A stretch of 64,000 nucleotides of DNA from Trichoplax adhaerens (Eukaryota > Placozoa > Uniplacotomia > Trichoplacea > Trichoplacidae), in assembly GCF_000150275.1 (NCBI RefSeq), contig NW_002060945.1:8949650-9013649 (forward strand), in the 5' to 3' direction. The position numbers were made by a program, and so were the translations under genes. Each line of letters starts with the position of its first letter. Positions within the stretch are counted from its first letter, which is position 1. The notes below the pieces were generated by a model, which worked only from the letters and a program-made list of their open reading frames with translations, was not told the origin of the DNA and searched no databases. Positions 26,281 to 37,700 of this stretch are shown piece by piece.

Positions 26281-26603
26281 AACATTCATACAATTCTTAT
26301 CCAAGTACAGTACAGTAGATAGAATTCTAGAACGTCAGATCATTCATTTCCAATACAAATACTTGTAATATGATAACAGTAATAAGAAGCACGGGTGAAA
26401 TCATCTTCCTCGCTTCTTGGTGTTGATGATTCCATAAATAAAATAATTAAATACTGTACGATAACTAAGGCGACCATTCGCAACGATTCAGCGTTTACTC
26501 GGAGCTTTGCAGCGCTATTGCAAACAACCACACCGGCTACTATTAATTATTTATTTATTTATTTATTACACAGTATTATTATTCACTACAAATCCTTGCA
26601 GTG

Positions 26604-26613
26604 ATGACGTCAT
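26604..26613. promoter_or_regulatory. CRE-like palindrome ATGACGTCAT
   Basis: A perfect 10-bp palindrome containing TGACGTCA, the consensus cAMP-response element bound by CREB/ATF bZIP factors. It lies in the spacer upstream of both the channel gene (minus) and CoA synthase (plus), but 2.7-2.8 kb from either start, so its function is unproven. Confidence 0.3.
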
Positions 26614-28359
26614 ACTAACTGCCGCGCACTACTTGATGTGCTGAAGGTTCAAGAACTGATTCTAATTCTACCCCCAACGTATACAGTATAGTAGTAATAT
26701 ACAGCACAGTACGTATAATGTAAATCGTTTACTAAAGGCTAGAGTTCAAAATAGGGACTACTTCATTTCTTACAGTAGTATCTGGTTCAAACGAATGCTA
26801 TTGATTCCTAATCTCGATCGATAACACAGTTCTGTAGAATATGACAAGACATGAAAGCCAACACGAGCACCGGCATTCACTGTGTGTGTGCTGTATAAAT
26901 TGCGGTGGCTATCCAATCCATTTGATAAACGTAAAACTTTAACCATACAATCAAATTAATGGACAGTGAATCATTCTTCAGGCAAAGTAGAATAACACTG
27001 CTATTGTATAATGCTATTGAAAAGAGAATACTTGGTGCAAGAGTCGAGAAAATGTATTTATTACGATCGCTCGTCCATACGATATTTGTGGGGAAGGGGG
27101 AAAAATTGAATAATTTAATACAAGGACTGAGGGTCATGAAATACTGTACATTTCAAATTTATTGATAGCTATCAGTTAAACACTATTTCGTTGCTTATTT
27201 TAATGGCATGATTGTTAGCTGTCTTTTTATTCATGATCAATGGCTTGATCAAGAGTAAAAAGTAGTAGAGTACAGCATAACAACAACAAAAATGGAACAA
27301 ATTGAAAAATCTTAGCGGTTGATGATATCATAGGTGTAATTATTAGTACAGTATTATTCGCTCAGGTGTACGCTACGCGTTTTTTTAAGAGGTGAATGAT
27401 TTGATCGAAAATGTTCAGTCTTCACAAAGGGTGCATTACTTAAAAAAACGCGTACGGTACAGTTACACATTGTTCTATTGGTACAACATCGGAAAACTGA
27501 TAATCGTCATCAATAACATCAAAGTGTTGATAGCATACGGCAGGTATTCTCATATTATTCAGTCTTTGCCAAGCATATGGAGAAATGAAGGCATTCAGTT
27601 TGTGGTTTACATTCCCACGTGGACAAGGTTACTTGATACTTTCACACGGTAGTAGGTTTAGATGTGCCAATAATACTGAACAGTGCACGTGCACTAGAGT
27701 AATGTTGTATTTGTGTTGATGATCGCTGCATCCGAGCAGGAATTGTATGAAAGTTCTAATTTGTGTATTTTGTATTTAGAAACTGGAAAGAATAAGATAA
27801 TAAAATAAATAATATAATATAGAGAAGATACAGTACTCCACATTATGTTCTCAAGCACTGTAACCGACTGCAGCTTTAAGCTGCAGTGTAAAGTCTACCA
27901 GATTAGGGAGTGTACTAGTCGCTCTACTATTCACCATTGACATCCAAATGAGCTGGCAGGTTGGTTTGTATGATTTTCACCGGTAGAGTAGGTGACCAAG
28001 AAAAAATACGGTGGCTTAGAAAAGTGATAGGCCTACACATTTTCTTGTACGGTACAGCGCGCTTACTTCATATCTCTCTCAGTGTACTTTTTGTTCGAGG
28101 TACATGCTGTAAGAGTAAAAATCTCGATCGCTACTATACCGTTATTGTACATATAAGAAAAGCAGAGACTTTAACCCCCAAAAGAGTGCCCATAATACCT
28201 GGCAGGTTTATTTTGTATTGATTGATTCATTCTCTCAACCTCATTTCAGTGCGTTCATCGGATTTCCGATTGAAAGAAGAAGGAAGTTGCAAAACGCTGC
28301 TGTAGAGAAGCATACGGTGTCCTATCTATAATGGAGTAGTGTTGGTGAATTCATTTCTG

Positions 28360-29313
28360 CTAGCAATTTGTACAGTTGAATACTCGTCTTTCATCGTCAC
28401 TCCAATCCATCGAGCTGATGCTCTTTACAAGTCCTGGACCGGACCCTGAGTGCACAAGACAGCGTTCTTTTGTTTTACTTGTAGTCCTCTAAATAGGACA
28501 GGAAGCGGTCGGATTCAATATAATAAAAAAAAAAATATGGGCTGACTCTTTTACTGATCATTTCAACTAAAGCGTATATCACAGGTGATATATTATATGC
28601 TGTCCATTGAACTGTCTCCCAATCATTATCGGCAGCGTTGGTATTGTCTATGTTAGCATATGTAGTAGTATGGACCACTAGAAATAGACTTGGGCTGGGA
28701 TTCATAGGAGTAACATTGATGATGTGAAGTTACTGCTTCCAAGCAAAGCTTAGCAACAGGTAATGGGATGGGATGTCATAGACAGTAAAATTACTTCATT
28801 TAGAAAGAAAAATATCAGTCCAATTCAGAATCGACTGTTTGCATCACTATCGTACTTCAACCCCATGTTTGACTTTCATTGTTGACCAAATAAGGCTAAA
28901 TGTCTGTCTGTCTAAAAGCGTGTGCAGTGTGCACTCAGTTTACAGTACTGTACTGTAGGTGGATGGTCCATGTACTGTACAGTACTGTACAATGTACCGC
29001 GGATTGGACTGCACACTACACGCTAACCCCAGCTAGCAAAAACCTGCTAAGCGGTTCGGTTCGGAGTAAAAAGTATTCGGTTCAGACCCGAACCGAACCT
29101 CGGACAGATCTAAAACTTTGTACAGTACAGTGTACAGTACTGTGCTTCACGCGTTTACTCAAGCGAACCTTTCTCAACTCGAATCTCTATATGGACAGTA
29201 CAGTACGCAGCCGCTAACTAAACCTTGGCCTTGTTGATCATTGCAATCCTTTTACCTACTGTCGTGTGCAAATCCGCCTTGGTCACCAGCAGCACGTTGA
29301 AGGAGTCGATCAT
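28360..29313 (-). CDS. Candidate small spliced gene divergent from CoA synthase, function unknown
   Basis: Three minus-strand pieces join in phase: 29313-29256 (starts MIDSFNVLLVTKADLHTT), 28677-28555 (contains DWETVQWTAYNISPVIYAL) and 28445-28360 (SGPGLVKSISSMDWSDDERR, then a stop), predicting about 88 residues. Each junction has GT-AG sites (TAG|GTAAAA, CTAG acceptor, TCA|GTAAAA, CTCAG acceptor). I do not recognise the family, and there is no signal peptide or membrane segment. The ATG would lie only 92 bp from the CoA synthase ATG on the other strand, suggesting a shared promoter. The middle piece could instead start further upstream. The phase agreement is encouraging, but two junctions of this kind can agree by chance. 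Confidence 0.3.
29053..29099. repeat. 12-bp perfect inverted repeat (GGTTCGGTTCGG hairpin)
   Basis: GGTTCGGTTCGG at 29053-29064 pairs perfectly with CCGAACCGAACC at 29088-29099 across a 23-base loop that itself contains another ttcggttc. A related (GGTTC)4 run lies at 24380-24399. Both are in the spacer between the channel gene and CoA synthase. Confidence 0.7.
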
Positions 29314-29405
29314 TGTAGTTTTTGAGGGCCGAGATTGAGTATATTGGCAGCTTGGATTATATCATTCTTGTGGATGAAAGTTGCAAACTAACCAGATATT
29401 GAACT

Positions 29406-32400
29406 ATGTACCGATCAGGATTGTTAGTAGTAAGCGATCAATTCAAGTCCAGTGCCTTCAAGTTCTTATTGAAACGAGCCGCACAACATGTCCGACAGAC
29501 GTTGTATGTTCATTATGAGCAATTGGACAAGGTAAGGCTTTGTATCATGTAGGTGCAGTACAGTAGAAAGGAATGGATGCATATCCACTATCGGTAGCAT
29601 CAAGTAGAAATTGGCACTACAGATTGCGTGAAAAGTAGATGTCGATGGTAGATTATCCATTAATTAGTAGTGAATAGTGAATACTACCTTGTAGCCTTGA
29701 AGCCTACAACATAATTTTGAATACATTGACATCAGTGGGTCTGTCACGGCTAAAGCGCCAATGAAGAGCAAAATCTTTTTTGAATTTCGAGCTTGAGACG
29801 ACTATGCAAGTGCCTTGAAATACAATTTTCATCCTATTCAACCATTTTATTGCTCTATGGAAGTGTTAAATTGTATAGCATACTGGAAAAGAAACGAATG
29901 CAATTTTATTTCCTTTCTCTGTAGTAAGTAATCTTGCTTGCTTAAAGTATACTGTATGGAAGTACAGTACTACGCGTATTGTACTTTTCTTTCAGCCTTT
30001 AGCCGTAACAGATCCGTAGCAACGAATCACACACTATGGTAGTGTAATGTCGAAATGCTGCAATAGAAATTGTATGCAAAATAGGCTAGACACGAAATAT
30101 AAATTGCATTCGTTATTCTGCATTAGACGCTATTCAGTGGACTCTCAGTGAGTTCATAGGAATGAATCATGATTCATTATGACCAGTATACACGTACCAT
30201 CAAAATGTCGACATTTTGACCAAGGAAATTGTATACAAATTGAACACAAAATAGGTGCCCACAATAAATTACCTATTCTTGAATATTGCACCCTTTAAGA
30301 TTACAACATTGATGAATCTAGAATACAAGCTATTAAATTGATACATCCATTTTCAATATATCTGCAGGAAAAGAAGATCAATGATAGCCTAGTCCGCAAG
30401 CAGTATCAGTTAATTATCAAATATATATACAATTCCGCATCAGAAATCAACAATGAATTGGATATCAGAGTATTGTTACCGACGACTATCGGCGAATGGA
30501 GCAAGCGAGAAATTGCTAAAAGTGTTGATGTAGCTTTACAAGCATCCAATGATAACTTGCAGTCTACAACTAATCTGGACTTGAGATCTTCGCTAATCAA
30601 CAAATATTCTCTCAAAGATAGCGACCTCTACGCTCATGAAATTTTAGATTTAAGCGATTATGTTGAAAATAATAATATTGAAGACCATCTAGAAGAAATT
30701 GGTAATCACTAAACCAATAAATACTGTAAATTAGTAATGCAAACAATCATGTTTTCAATTGCTAATATGCAATTTGCAAAGTCATATTCCAAAATTGAAT
30801 GCAGATATTTCGTACGTATTTGTTGGGTGTACGAATGCACGCATTTCAATGAAGGATCACACACAAAAAATGTAATGTACTTGTAAAGCGTAGTACTATA
30901 TATGCAAAATGCTCATCAATCATTCATAATTGTTTCTATTTTGGTATTATTTTGTTTTTCATGATTAGATGGTGATATCTACCCAAGTGTTATAATTGGA
31001 GGCACATTTGATAGATTGCATAATGGCCATAAACTATTGCTTTCAACAGCATCTCTCTATTCTCAGAAAGAACTGTATGTGGGTGTAACTGATGGCCCTA
31101 TGGTAGCGAATAAAACTTTATCTGAGCTAATGGAATCAACACATACACGCATTGCACGCGTCAAAAGGTACAAACTAAACTTTCAACTGTAATCATTGGT
31201 AAATGCCAGATGCTAAGTGATAAATATAAATAGAACCACGAATTATATGCATTTCCTAGTCAGATTTTCAATGTCATCAAAATATACTTAAAGACACATG
31301 TCTAAAAATTATTGTTCCATCTTGTGCTCTTCTTATCTTATCTCATGAGTTGTTGCTAGATATTACTTGATTGCATGCTGAGTAGCAACCGATAAATCGC
31401 TAGCATCTATTGTATTCATGCCCGGATATAATACAAGCATGAGATAAAATATATACAACATAAAGGAGTGAAGGCTTGTAATACTGTACTGGCATCTTTT
31501 CTAAGTAACGAAATCGATAGTAACATAATGAAATAATCCTTTCTGATTATAATCTGAATAAATCGCCATTAACGCGTCAGTTAAAAGCTTATACAATCAT
31601 TACCGCATTAATTATATAGCAAAAGTATTACAGGGAGTCGACATTAGAAGAAATATAAAACTTACTTAGTTATTTTTATCTACTTGCTTTATTAACACAT
31701 CGGTCGAAATAAAAGGTTTGGTTAAGACCATCAAAATTGCTCATAGTTAAGATATGCTTAATACATTATAGACAATTCATTCTGTAATACATAACTTATC
31801 GTATCTAAATTCCATACGTTTTTATAGTTTCCTACGTGACATTCAACCTTCAATACAATATCATGTAGTTCCAATTATTGATCCATTTGGTCCTTCAATA
31901 ACTGAAAAAGATATACAGTGTATCGTCGTTAGTCAAGAAACATTAAAAGGCGGTAGCGTCGTAAATGAAGAAAGATCTAAGAAAGTTCGTTGTGTCAATG
32001 ATATAACAAATGTAAATAGACTTATTGTGTCTGTACTACAATAATTATAATTGACCATTATTTAAATTTATTAGAATTATGATCCTCTTGTCATCAAGAA
32101 AATTGACCTAGTAGCAGCTGAAAGTAATAATCAACTGGATTGGATGCAGGATGTAAAAATCAGCTCTACAACATTACGTCAAAAAATTCTTAGTGATCTT
32201 TTACAACCATTGAAAGTGCGTCAAGTTTTGCTAATGGTTGATCGCTACACTATTTACCGGATCTTTACATACTCCTATAATAGGATATGTAACTAGACAT
32301 TATTACTTTTATACTATGCTTAGGATGAGAAAATAAACGCTCCCTGGACTAAGAAAATTGAGAGTTTTCTTCTGCCGGATATACCGAAGCAACGTCTACC

Positions 32401-34763
32401 TTACTTAATTGGGCTCACAGGCGGAATTGCTAGTGGGAAAACATCTATTTCAGCACGGCTGGAAAAATTAGGAGCAGCCATCATTAACTGTGATAAGGTA
32501 TGCTAAATAACCCTTATACTGCATGATAAATCACGAAATAATAGCTAAGACTTCAATATATTGAACATTTATTTTTCAATAAAATTATATTAGCTTGCTC
32601 ATAAAGCCTATCTTCCTGGTACTAAATCTTACAGTGAAATTTTAAAAGTGTTTGGAAAAGGTTGGTTATGATGTTAATACCTGCATGCACTCTTGCTTAG
32701 AAGTTTTTGATCCGACCTTACCTACTTTCGTGCTAATCGTTATATTGAAATTTAAAACATCGTAAATATTAGAGCTAAAATGGTCATCAAATAAATCCTT
32801 TCACATTTATCATATTTATTATACTTCAGGGATTATCGGCGAAAATGACTGCATTGATAGAAAGTCATTAAGTGCAATTGTATTTGCCAATGCTGTATGT
32901 GCAGACAATTCGATGCCAGCTATTACATTGAAGCTATACTGTACTGAGTAACTATCTTAAAACTGAATAATGTAGGATCTATTGGAGAAGCTTAATAATA
33001 TTGTGTGGCCAGCTGTTGCAGATCTAGTACGACAGGAAGTCCAAATTGCTGCTACAAATGGTTAGATTGGTATAGATTTATACAATAGAATAATTCTCCA
33101 CATGCGTTCGCTGTAAATTACCTCATATTAATGCACGTAGTAAAAAACAATATTTAGGAACTTCAGTTTGTGTTATCGAAGCTGCGCTCTTGCTGGAAGC
33201 TAACTGGAAGAAATTCTTAAATGAGGTTTGGGTATCGACTATTCCAGTCAAGGAGGTAAATTATCGATCGTTACATTTTAATAGTTTTATTGAAGCCATG
33301 GCTATCATTATACTAAGTATTACCTGCTTTTGGCGACTGATATCATTAATAATTATGAAATTAAAATTTTAGGCAATTACTCGGGTAGTTAAACGAGATA
33401 ACGTCAATGAAGAGCAAGCGAAACGGAGAATTGAATCACAAATGACTAATGCGGAACGCATCAATCACGCTGATGTTGTCTTAACAACATTATGGGAGCC
33501 TGAAATAACACAAAAACAAGTAAGTTACATACGTAGTTTTCAGGTTCCCCAACTTCAGCTATTGGCAAATTAGAGGCCATTAATAATGCTTTTAAAAAAT
33601 GATTTTGGGCTTACTGGTATATTTTATATATATATGATACAAAGGTTGAATTTGCGTGGCAACAACTAAACCGAAGAATCGGCCTTTATCAAAGTCTGTC
33701 TATTGGCCATCCTATTGATAACAGGTAAATTACAACTTTTACTATTAGCGAAGGTCCTGTATCGGATTAATTATAAACTATTAATAGACTCCAGATGATA
33801 TCAGACAAGCTTCGTACCCAGTACTCAATAGAAAATGGTAAAGACTTGTTACAATTGGATACAACCAAAAAGAGGTTGGTATGACGTTAGAACAAGGCGA
33901 GTTATTGAAGATTTAATAATCAGCTGATTTTGCATAGATCGACGATTACAGCAATGCTTGACCTCTGTGAGCTCTTCTCCTATTGGCTAAAGGTAAGTAA
34001 ACTTAAATTTTAAAACGTTAATTATCTATAGCAACGGGCCTATTTTTATTTCTGTATAGGATGCCGACTTAGTTAAATTGGCTATCATTTTAGCACATTG
34101 CGACGATCAAAAGGACGTTTCAAGATTTTTAGATTCAATTTCTTCACATGAAAAGGTATTTACTATTGCACTAGTTCCTTTGATATTTCAATTTCTTTAT
34201 TATTGATAGCACCTTTTTATTTGCAGGCTTTAAGGTCTATACACGAATGTTTAGATCTGCATAATGATTTACACAACTCAGGTATGGGATAATTTATATT
34301 TTCTCGAAAGAATCTGAGATAGATGAATAATTTTTTTTATTATTTAGGCTATCGTAAAGGTAGAACTACGCTAGATGGTGACTTTATAAACGATATGTAC
34401 TTCATCGGATCATTTTTTACTGGTGATGTCAGTGTTAGCAATTCTGATATCTGCAGGCGTCAGGGGTAAGTCTACACGTAATAATTAAAGTTGAAATATC
34501 AAGTTGGAGCGTCCTCATAATTACACACTTATTTTAAATAAGACTGACGACAGACGAATATATCAAATTAGTCAAACAAAGACCGATTTACAGGTATACG
34601 TGTACCTTGATTGCCATCAATTACATAATGCTTCTACCGTAGAAAATATGGAAGATATTGATCGTATAATTCATGTATGCTGAGTTAATTTTCGATTATC
34701 TTTAGGACACATCTATGTCAGCAATTTTTGGAGGGAAGATTGGAAAAAATTGTAAACGCATAA
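29406..34763 (+). CDS. COASY: Bifunctional CoA synthase (PPAT + dephospho-CoA kinase) with a C-terminal extension
   Basis: Catalyses the last two steps of coenzyme A synthesis: 4'-phosphopantetheine to dephospho-CoA, then to CoA. Nineteen exons join in phase: 29406-29531, 30368-30701, 30969-31167, 31828-31984, 32075-32215, 32324-32497, 32594-32660, 32830-32894, 32976-33060, 33158-33255, 33373-33519, 33645-33724, 33788-33874, 33938-33992, 34060-34155, 34227-34281, 34348-34465, 34543-34593 and 34706-34763 (about 730 residues). The start MYRSGLLVVSDQ and TLYVHYEQ match the animal COASY N-terminus. The PPAT domain has GGTFDRLHNGHK at 164-175 and ISSTTLR at 301-307. The kinase has a P-loop GGIASGKT at 352-359, then VIEAALLLEANW. 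Animal COASY normally ends at the residue equivalent to about 545; here seven further in-phase exons follow. The AAA|GTTCGT donor of exon 4 is non-consensus but fixed by the protein. Confidence 0.95.
33725..34763 (+). other. COASY C-terminal extension, resembling a degenerate HD-phosphohydrolase domain
   Basis: Exons 13-19 encode residues 558-730, in frame with the kinase. The end (QRPIYRTHLCQQFLEGRLEK) resembles the C-terminus of the stand-alone predicted metal-dependent HD phosphohydrolases of the COG4339 type, which finish with an R-x-IYRT...E-x-x-A-R motif. An earlier stretch (TAMLDLCELFSYWLK, DADLVKLAIILAHCDDQ) fits the helix before and around the HD site of that family, but the paired H...HD...D metal ligands are not all present, so it is probably inactive as a hydrolase. 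The similarity is from memory of the family pattern and is an inference. Confidence 0.4.
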
Positions 34764-37700
34764 CTTGTATATTTTTGTTTAAAGTTCTGGATGTGACTGA
34801 TCAAAGTTTCTGAAGTAGCTAAGAAATAATTATTATATTCTATTAATGTGCTACACTTGGTACTTTAAATAGGTGAAATTATTGAAGTAATACGCTGTAG
34901 AATACAATTCTTTAGTTGTTCTGATTGGGCGCTCTTTAAAACTACCTTCATAATTTTGTTTTTGCGCCATTAAGCGTTCTTTGTAAGCTATTAAAATTGT
35001 TATTTAAATCTTATGACATATCTTGGCGGGCATCGAAATCTATGCACTGTACTTAGGACTTTCTACTCTTAAATTCGAAATACAAACCTGCAGTATGTCT
35101 ACAACCTTAAGGATTAAATAATAAATTGCGATAATTATTTTTTATTATATTAGTTGACCTTTATGGGCAACATTTATAGCTGATGTTTTATAATACATTT
35201 CAATCTTATGAAACGTTATAAATAAAATTGGCATATAATCATCCTTGTTCTATTTTGATAAACTCATATGATATAAAATTACAGAGGAGAAGATCAAATG
35301 AGCATACAGGAGTGATTTGGAAATAGAGTAATTCATAAAGAAACTACCACATTAAACTCGCATCAATATATCCCACAGTATACGTTATACATCTAAAACT
35401 AGTAATGCAAGGCATTCAACAATATTTTTTAATATAATTACTTTTTGCCCGCAATTTCATTCGTCAGGGATAATACTTGCTACTAATCATTATAAAACAA
35501 TTGTTGAAGCCAGCATCGTTTTTTCTCATATAATAAACTGATAGGTAACTTGTTATCTAATGCACCGATGAATTTCTCGTAGAAACTAGGGTACATATAT
35601 ATGTTAGACCATATCAGTGAGTAAATTAGCTTTTTCAATGCTTAGATATCACGATTAACTTTCTCAATCATTTATTACTGTTTCTGTAACGATAAAATTT
35701 TTACGAATACAACAAATTGAGTAATATATTTTCACTCTAAAAAATATAAATACACATGTTTAGTATTTACTATTTGTATACAATACGATTTGATATAAAT
35801 AGTGAATTTTTAATATATAGTCATAACTTTTTTAAGTATAGACAATAATGCATTTTCTAATAGTTTAAAATATAATGTTCGAGTATTTTCATATATTTTT
35901 AAGTAATAATATGTTGAACTGCTTTATAAAATATTGCAGTACTACAGTATCATAAATTAATTAGGAAGTTGTGGTAGATTTTACAAATTATCTAAAGCCT
36001 TTCATCGTCTAATTAACGCTATTCGAGCATTGACTATTCTTAATGAGTAGTAGTTATCAAAGAATATATCGTGATAGTGATGAATTATAACGTATCTAAC
36101 CTGTAGAACTTGCTACTTTTTTATTATATCGGCATATTTATACTAGTAGTCTTCCTGTTTCAATAAATATATGTACAATTATAAAGAAATAACGAATGCT
36201 CCCAAGAGATTCTTAAACAAATAAAATGAAATATTACGTAAATATTTTATGACGATGTCGTTGAATATTGGGCTGTGTAATATAATAGATTAATAAATGA
36301 TTATCGAGAAGAAATTTATAAGCTCTACATAATATCAATGGAATGATTGACATTTTAGAATTACCTTTTAGGTTATCTACGCGTAAAAATATTTCTTTAT
36401 TGTAATATTTAATGTAGACATAAATTATATTTCTGATCGATGGTGACAATCAATTATATGTAGCTTGATCATGAAGGTAATACATATGAGAGATTCGATC
36501 TTCTGTATTTGGTCTATCATCATGTAAAAAATATCTCAATAAATGCTTGATCTAATTGTACATGAATAAATATGAGATAAATTTAAATTGTAGGCCTCTA
36601 ATGACTGAGAATGCGATAGCTTAATTAGTGGAAAAATAATAATTGAAAGGAGTATGGTTAATTTATCCAGAATATGTAATGAAAATTGTTTACTATTCAT
36701 TTTAGGGATCAACATTTAAATACTACCGAACTTCCTACTTCCGATAACGATCAAATTAACGGTATAAAATTTATAAAGTATGTTAGTTGGTAAGTAAGTC
36801 GCGATATTTACTATATTGAGAAAAGCGAACAATCTTTCCTTCAATATTATGTCTATCGTATCGTTATCATAATCGAGTAGGGAACTTTTCTTAAAAAGTC
36901 AAGTATGATAGTAAAAATTATTGATAATGTCGATGAATATATCACACGCACAATACCATTTTGCTTCAATCAAATTATTGATCATGCAATAGGAAATGAG
37001 TAAAAAATTGAGTTATTCTAAAAATCTGTATTAATGAATACAAGCGATCTATTTATATAAATCTTCAATTCCGTATTGTATTGAAGAAATCCAGTTATTC
37101 GACTTGTGCGGCCATCAATAAGTAAATGAATGTAATTGCATGCATGACAGTATTCTAAACCTTATTCAACGCTTAATAGATGTATTTTACAATATGTTAC
37201 TTATGTTATAATTGACAATTTATTAATTTCTACTTTGCGTAGGCGTTATATCCTATTTAAAGGAAAAAACAAAAAATATATAAGAATTCAAGTAATCAAC
37301 ATAGCATGAGATGTCAAGAGAAGGAGTGGAAGAATTAGAAATGATCCAAATCAAGTAATGAACAGATTATTGAAGAGTTTAACAATATTACAAAAATAGA
37401 ATGGAAAATGGAAGGGAAAACGGAAAAAGCATAAACAATAAAGAAAGAATAAAAGAAAAAAACATTCACTTATTACAATTAATAGCAGTTATCCACGCGA
37501 CAAGAAAGTACTTGCAAAAAAATTTAAAAATAACTGAATACCGGTATTAAATTAGTTTTTGGCAAGATGACTTGGGATTGGATATGGTTTTCAAGAAGTT
37601 AGCTGGTAATATCCGAAATGCGTGACTGATTGAAGTGTTAACTAAAATATGATTGGCTATGATAGATTTTAGGTATAGAAAAAGAAAAAATTATTAGGAG

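Larger units (their letters stand above)
1..30000. repeat. Dispersed GTAC-centred palindromic word family (TACTGTA / TACAGTA)
   Basis: Short palindromic runs built from tactgta, tacagta and gtac recur throughout the first 30 kb, for example at 1931-1958, 2100-2130, 3060-3095, 11750-11815, 13409-13440, 25957-26000, 26145-26180 and 28975-28992. They occur in spacers, introns and inside other repeats, and I saw none inside the conserved exons. Beyond about 35 kb they become rare. The limits given are approximate. Confidence 0.7.

Noticed and set aside
24759-26318. Plus-strand frames of 61-161 residues in the 88-bp minisatellite
   Set aside because: Successive units continue one another's frames only where unit lengths allow; there are no domains and no flanking exons.
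26340-26604. Overlapping open frames on both strands, one with a helix resembling CENP-X (RVNAESLRMVALVI)
   Set aside because: The similarity fails after about 15 residues, the expected C-terminal LPQLLLDF-type end is absent, and the opposite strand is equally open.
27392-28330. Plus-strand coding-like pieces (IIQSLPSIWRNEGIQ; VGDQEKIRWLRK; FPIERRRKLQNAAVEK)
   Set aside because: The first faintly recalls a mitochondrial carrier repeat, but frames and splice phases do not chain and no family signature is complete.
29218-29313. First taken as the N-terminus of CoA synthase (FNVLLVTK resembles the GLLVLT start)
   Set aside because: It is on the opposite strand; the true first exon with SGLLVV and TLYVHY lies at 29406-29531 in the correct orientation and phase.
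30300-30367. Extension of CoA synthase exon 2 upstream to an acceptor at 30298-30299
   Set aside because: That acceptor would need phase 1, but exon 1 ends in phase 0; the ctgcag acceptor at 30366-30367 fits the phase and gives a collinear protein.
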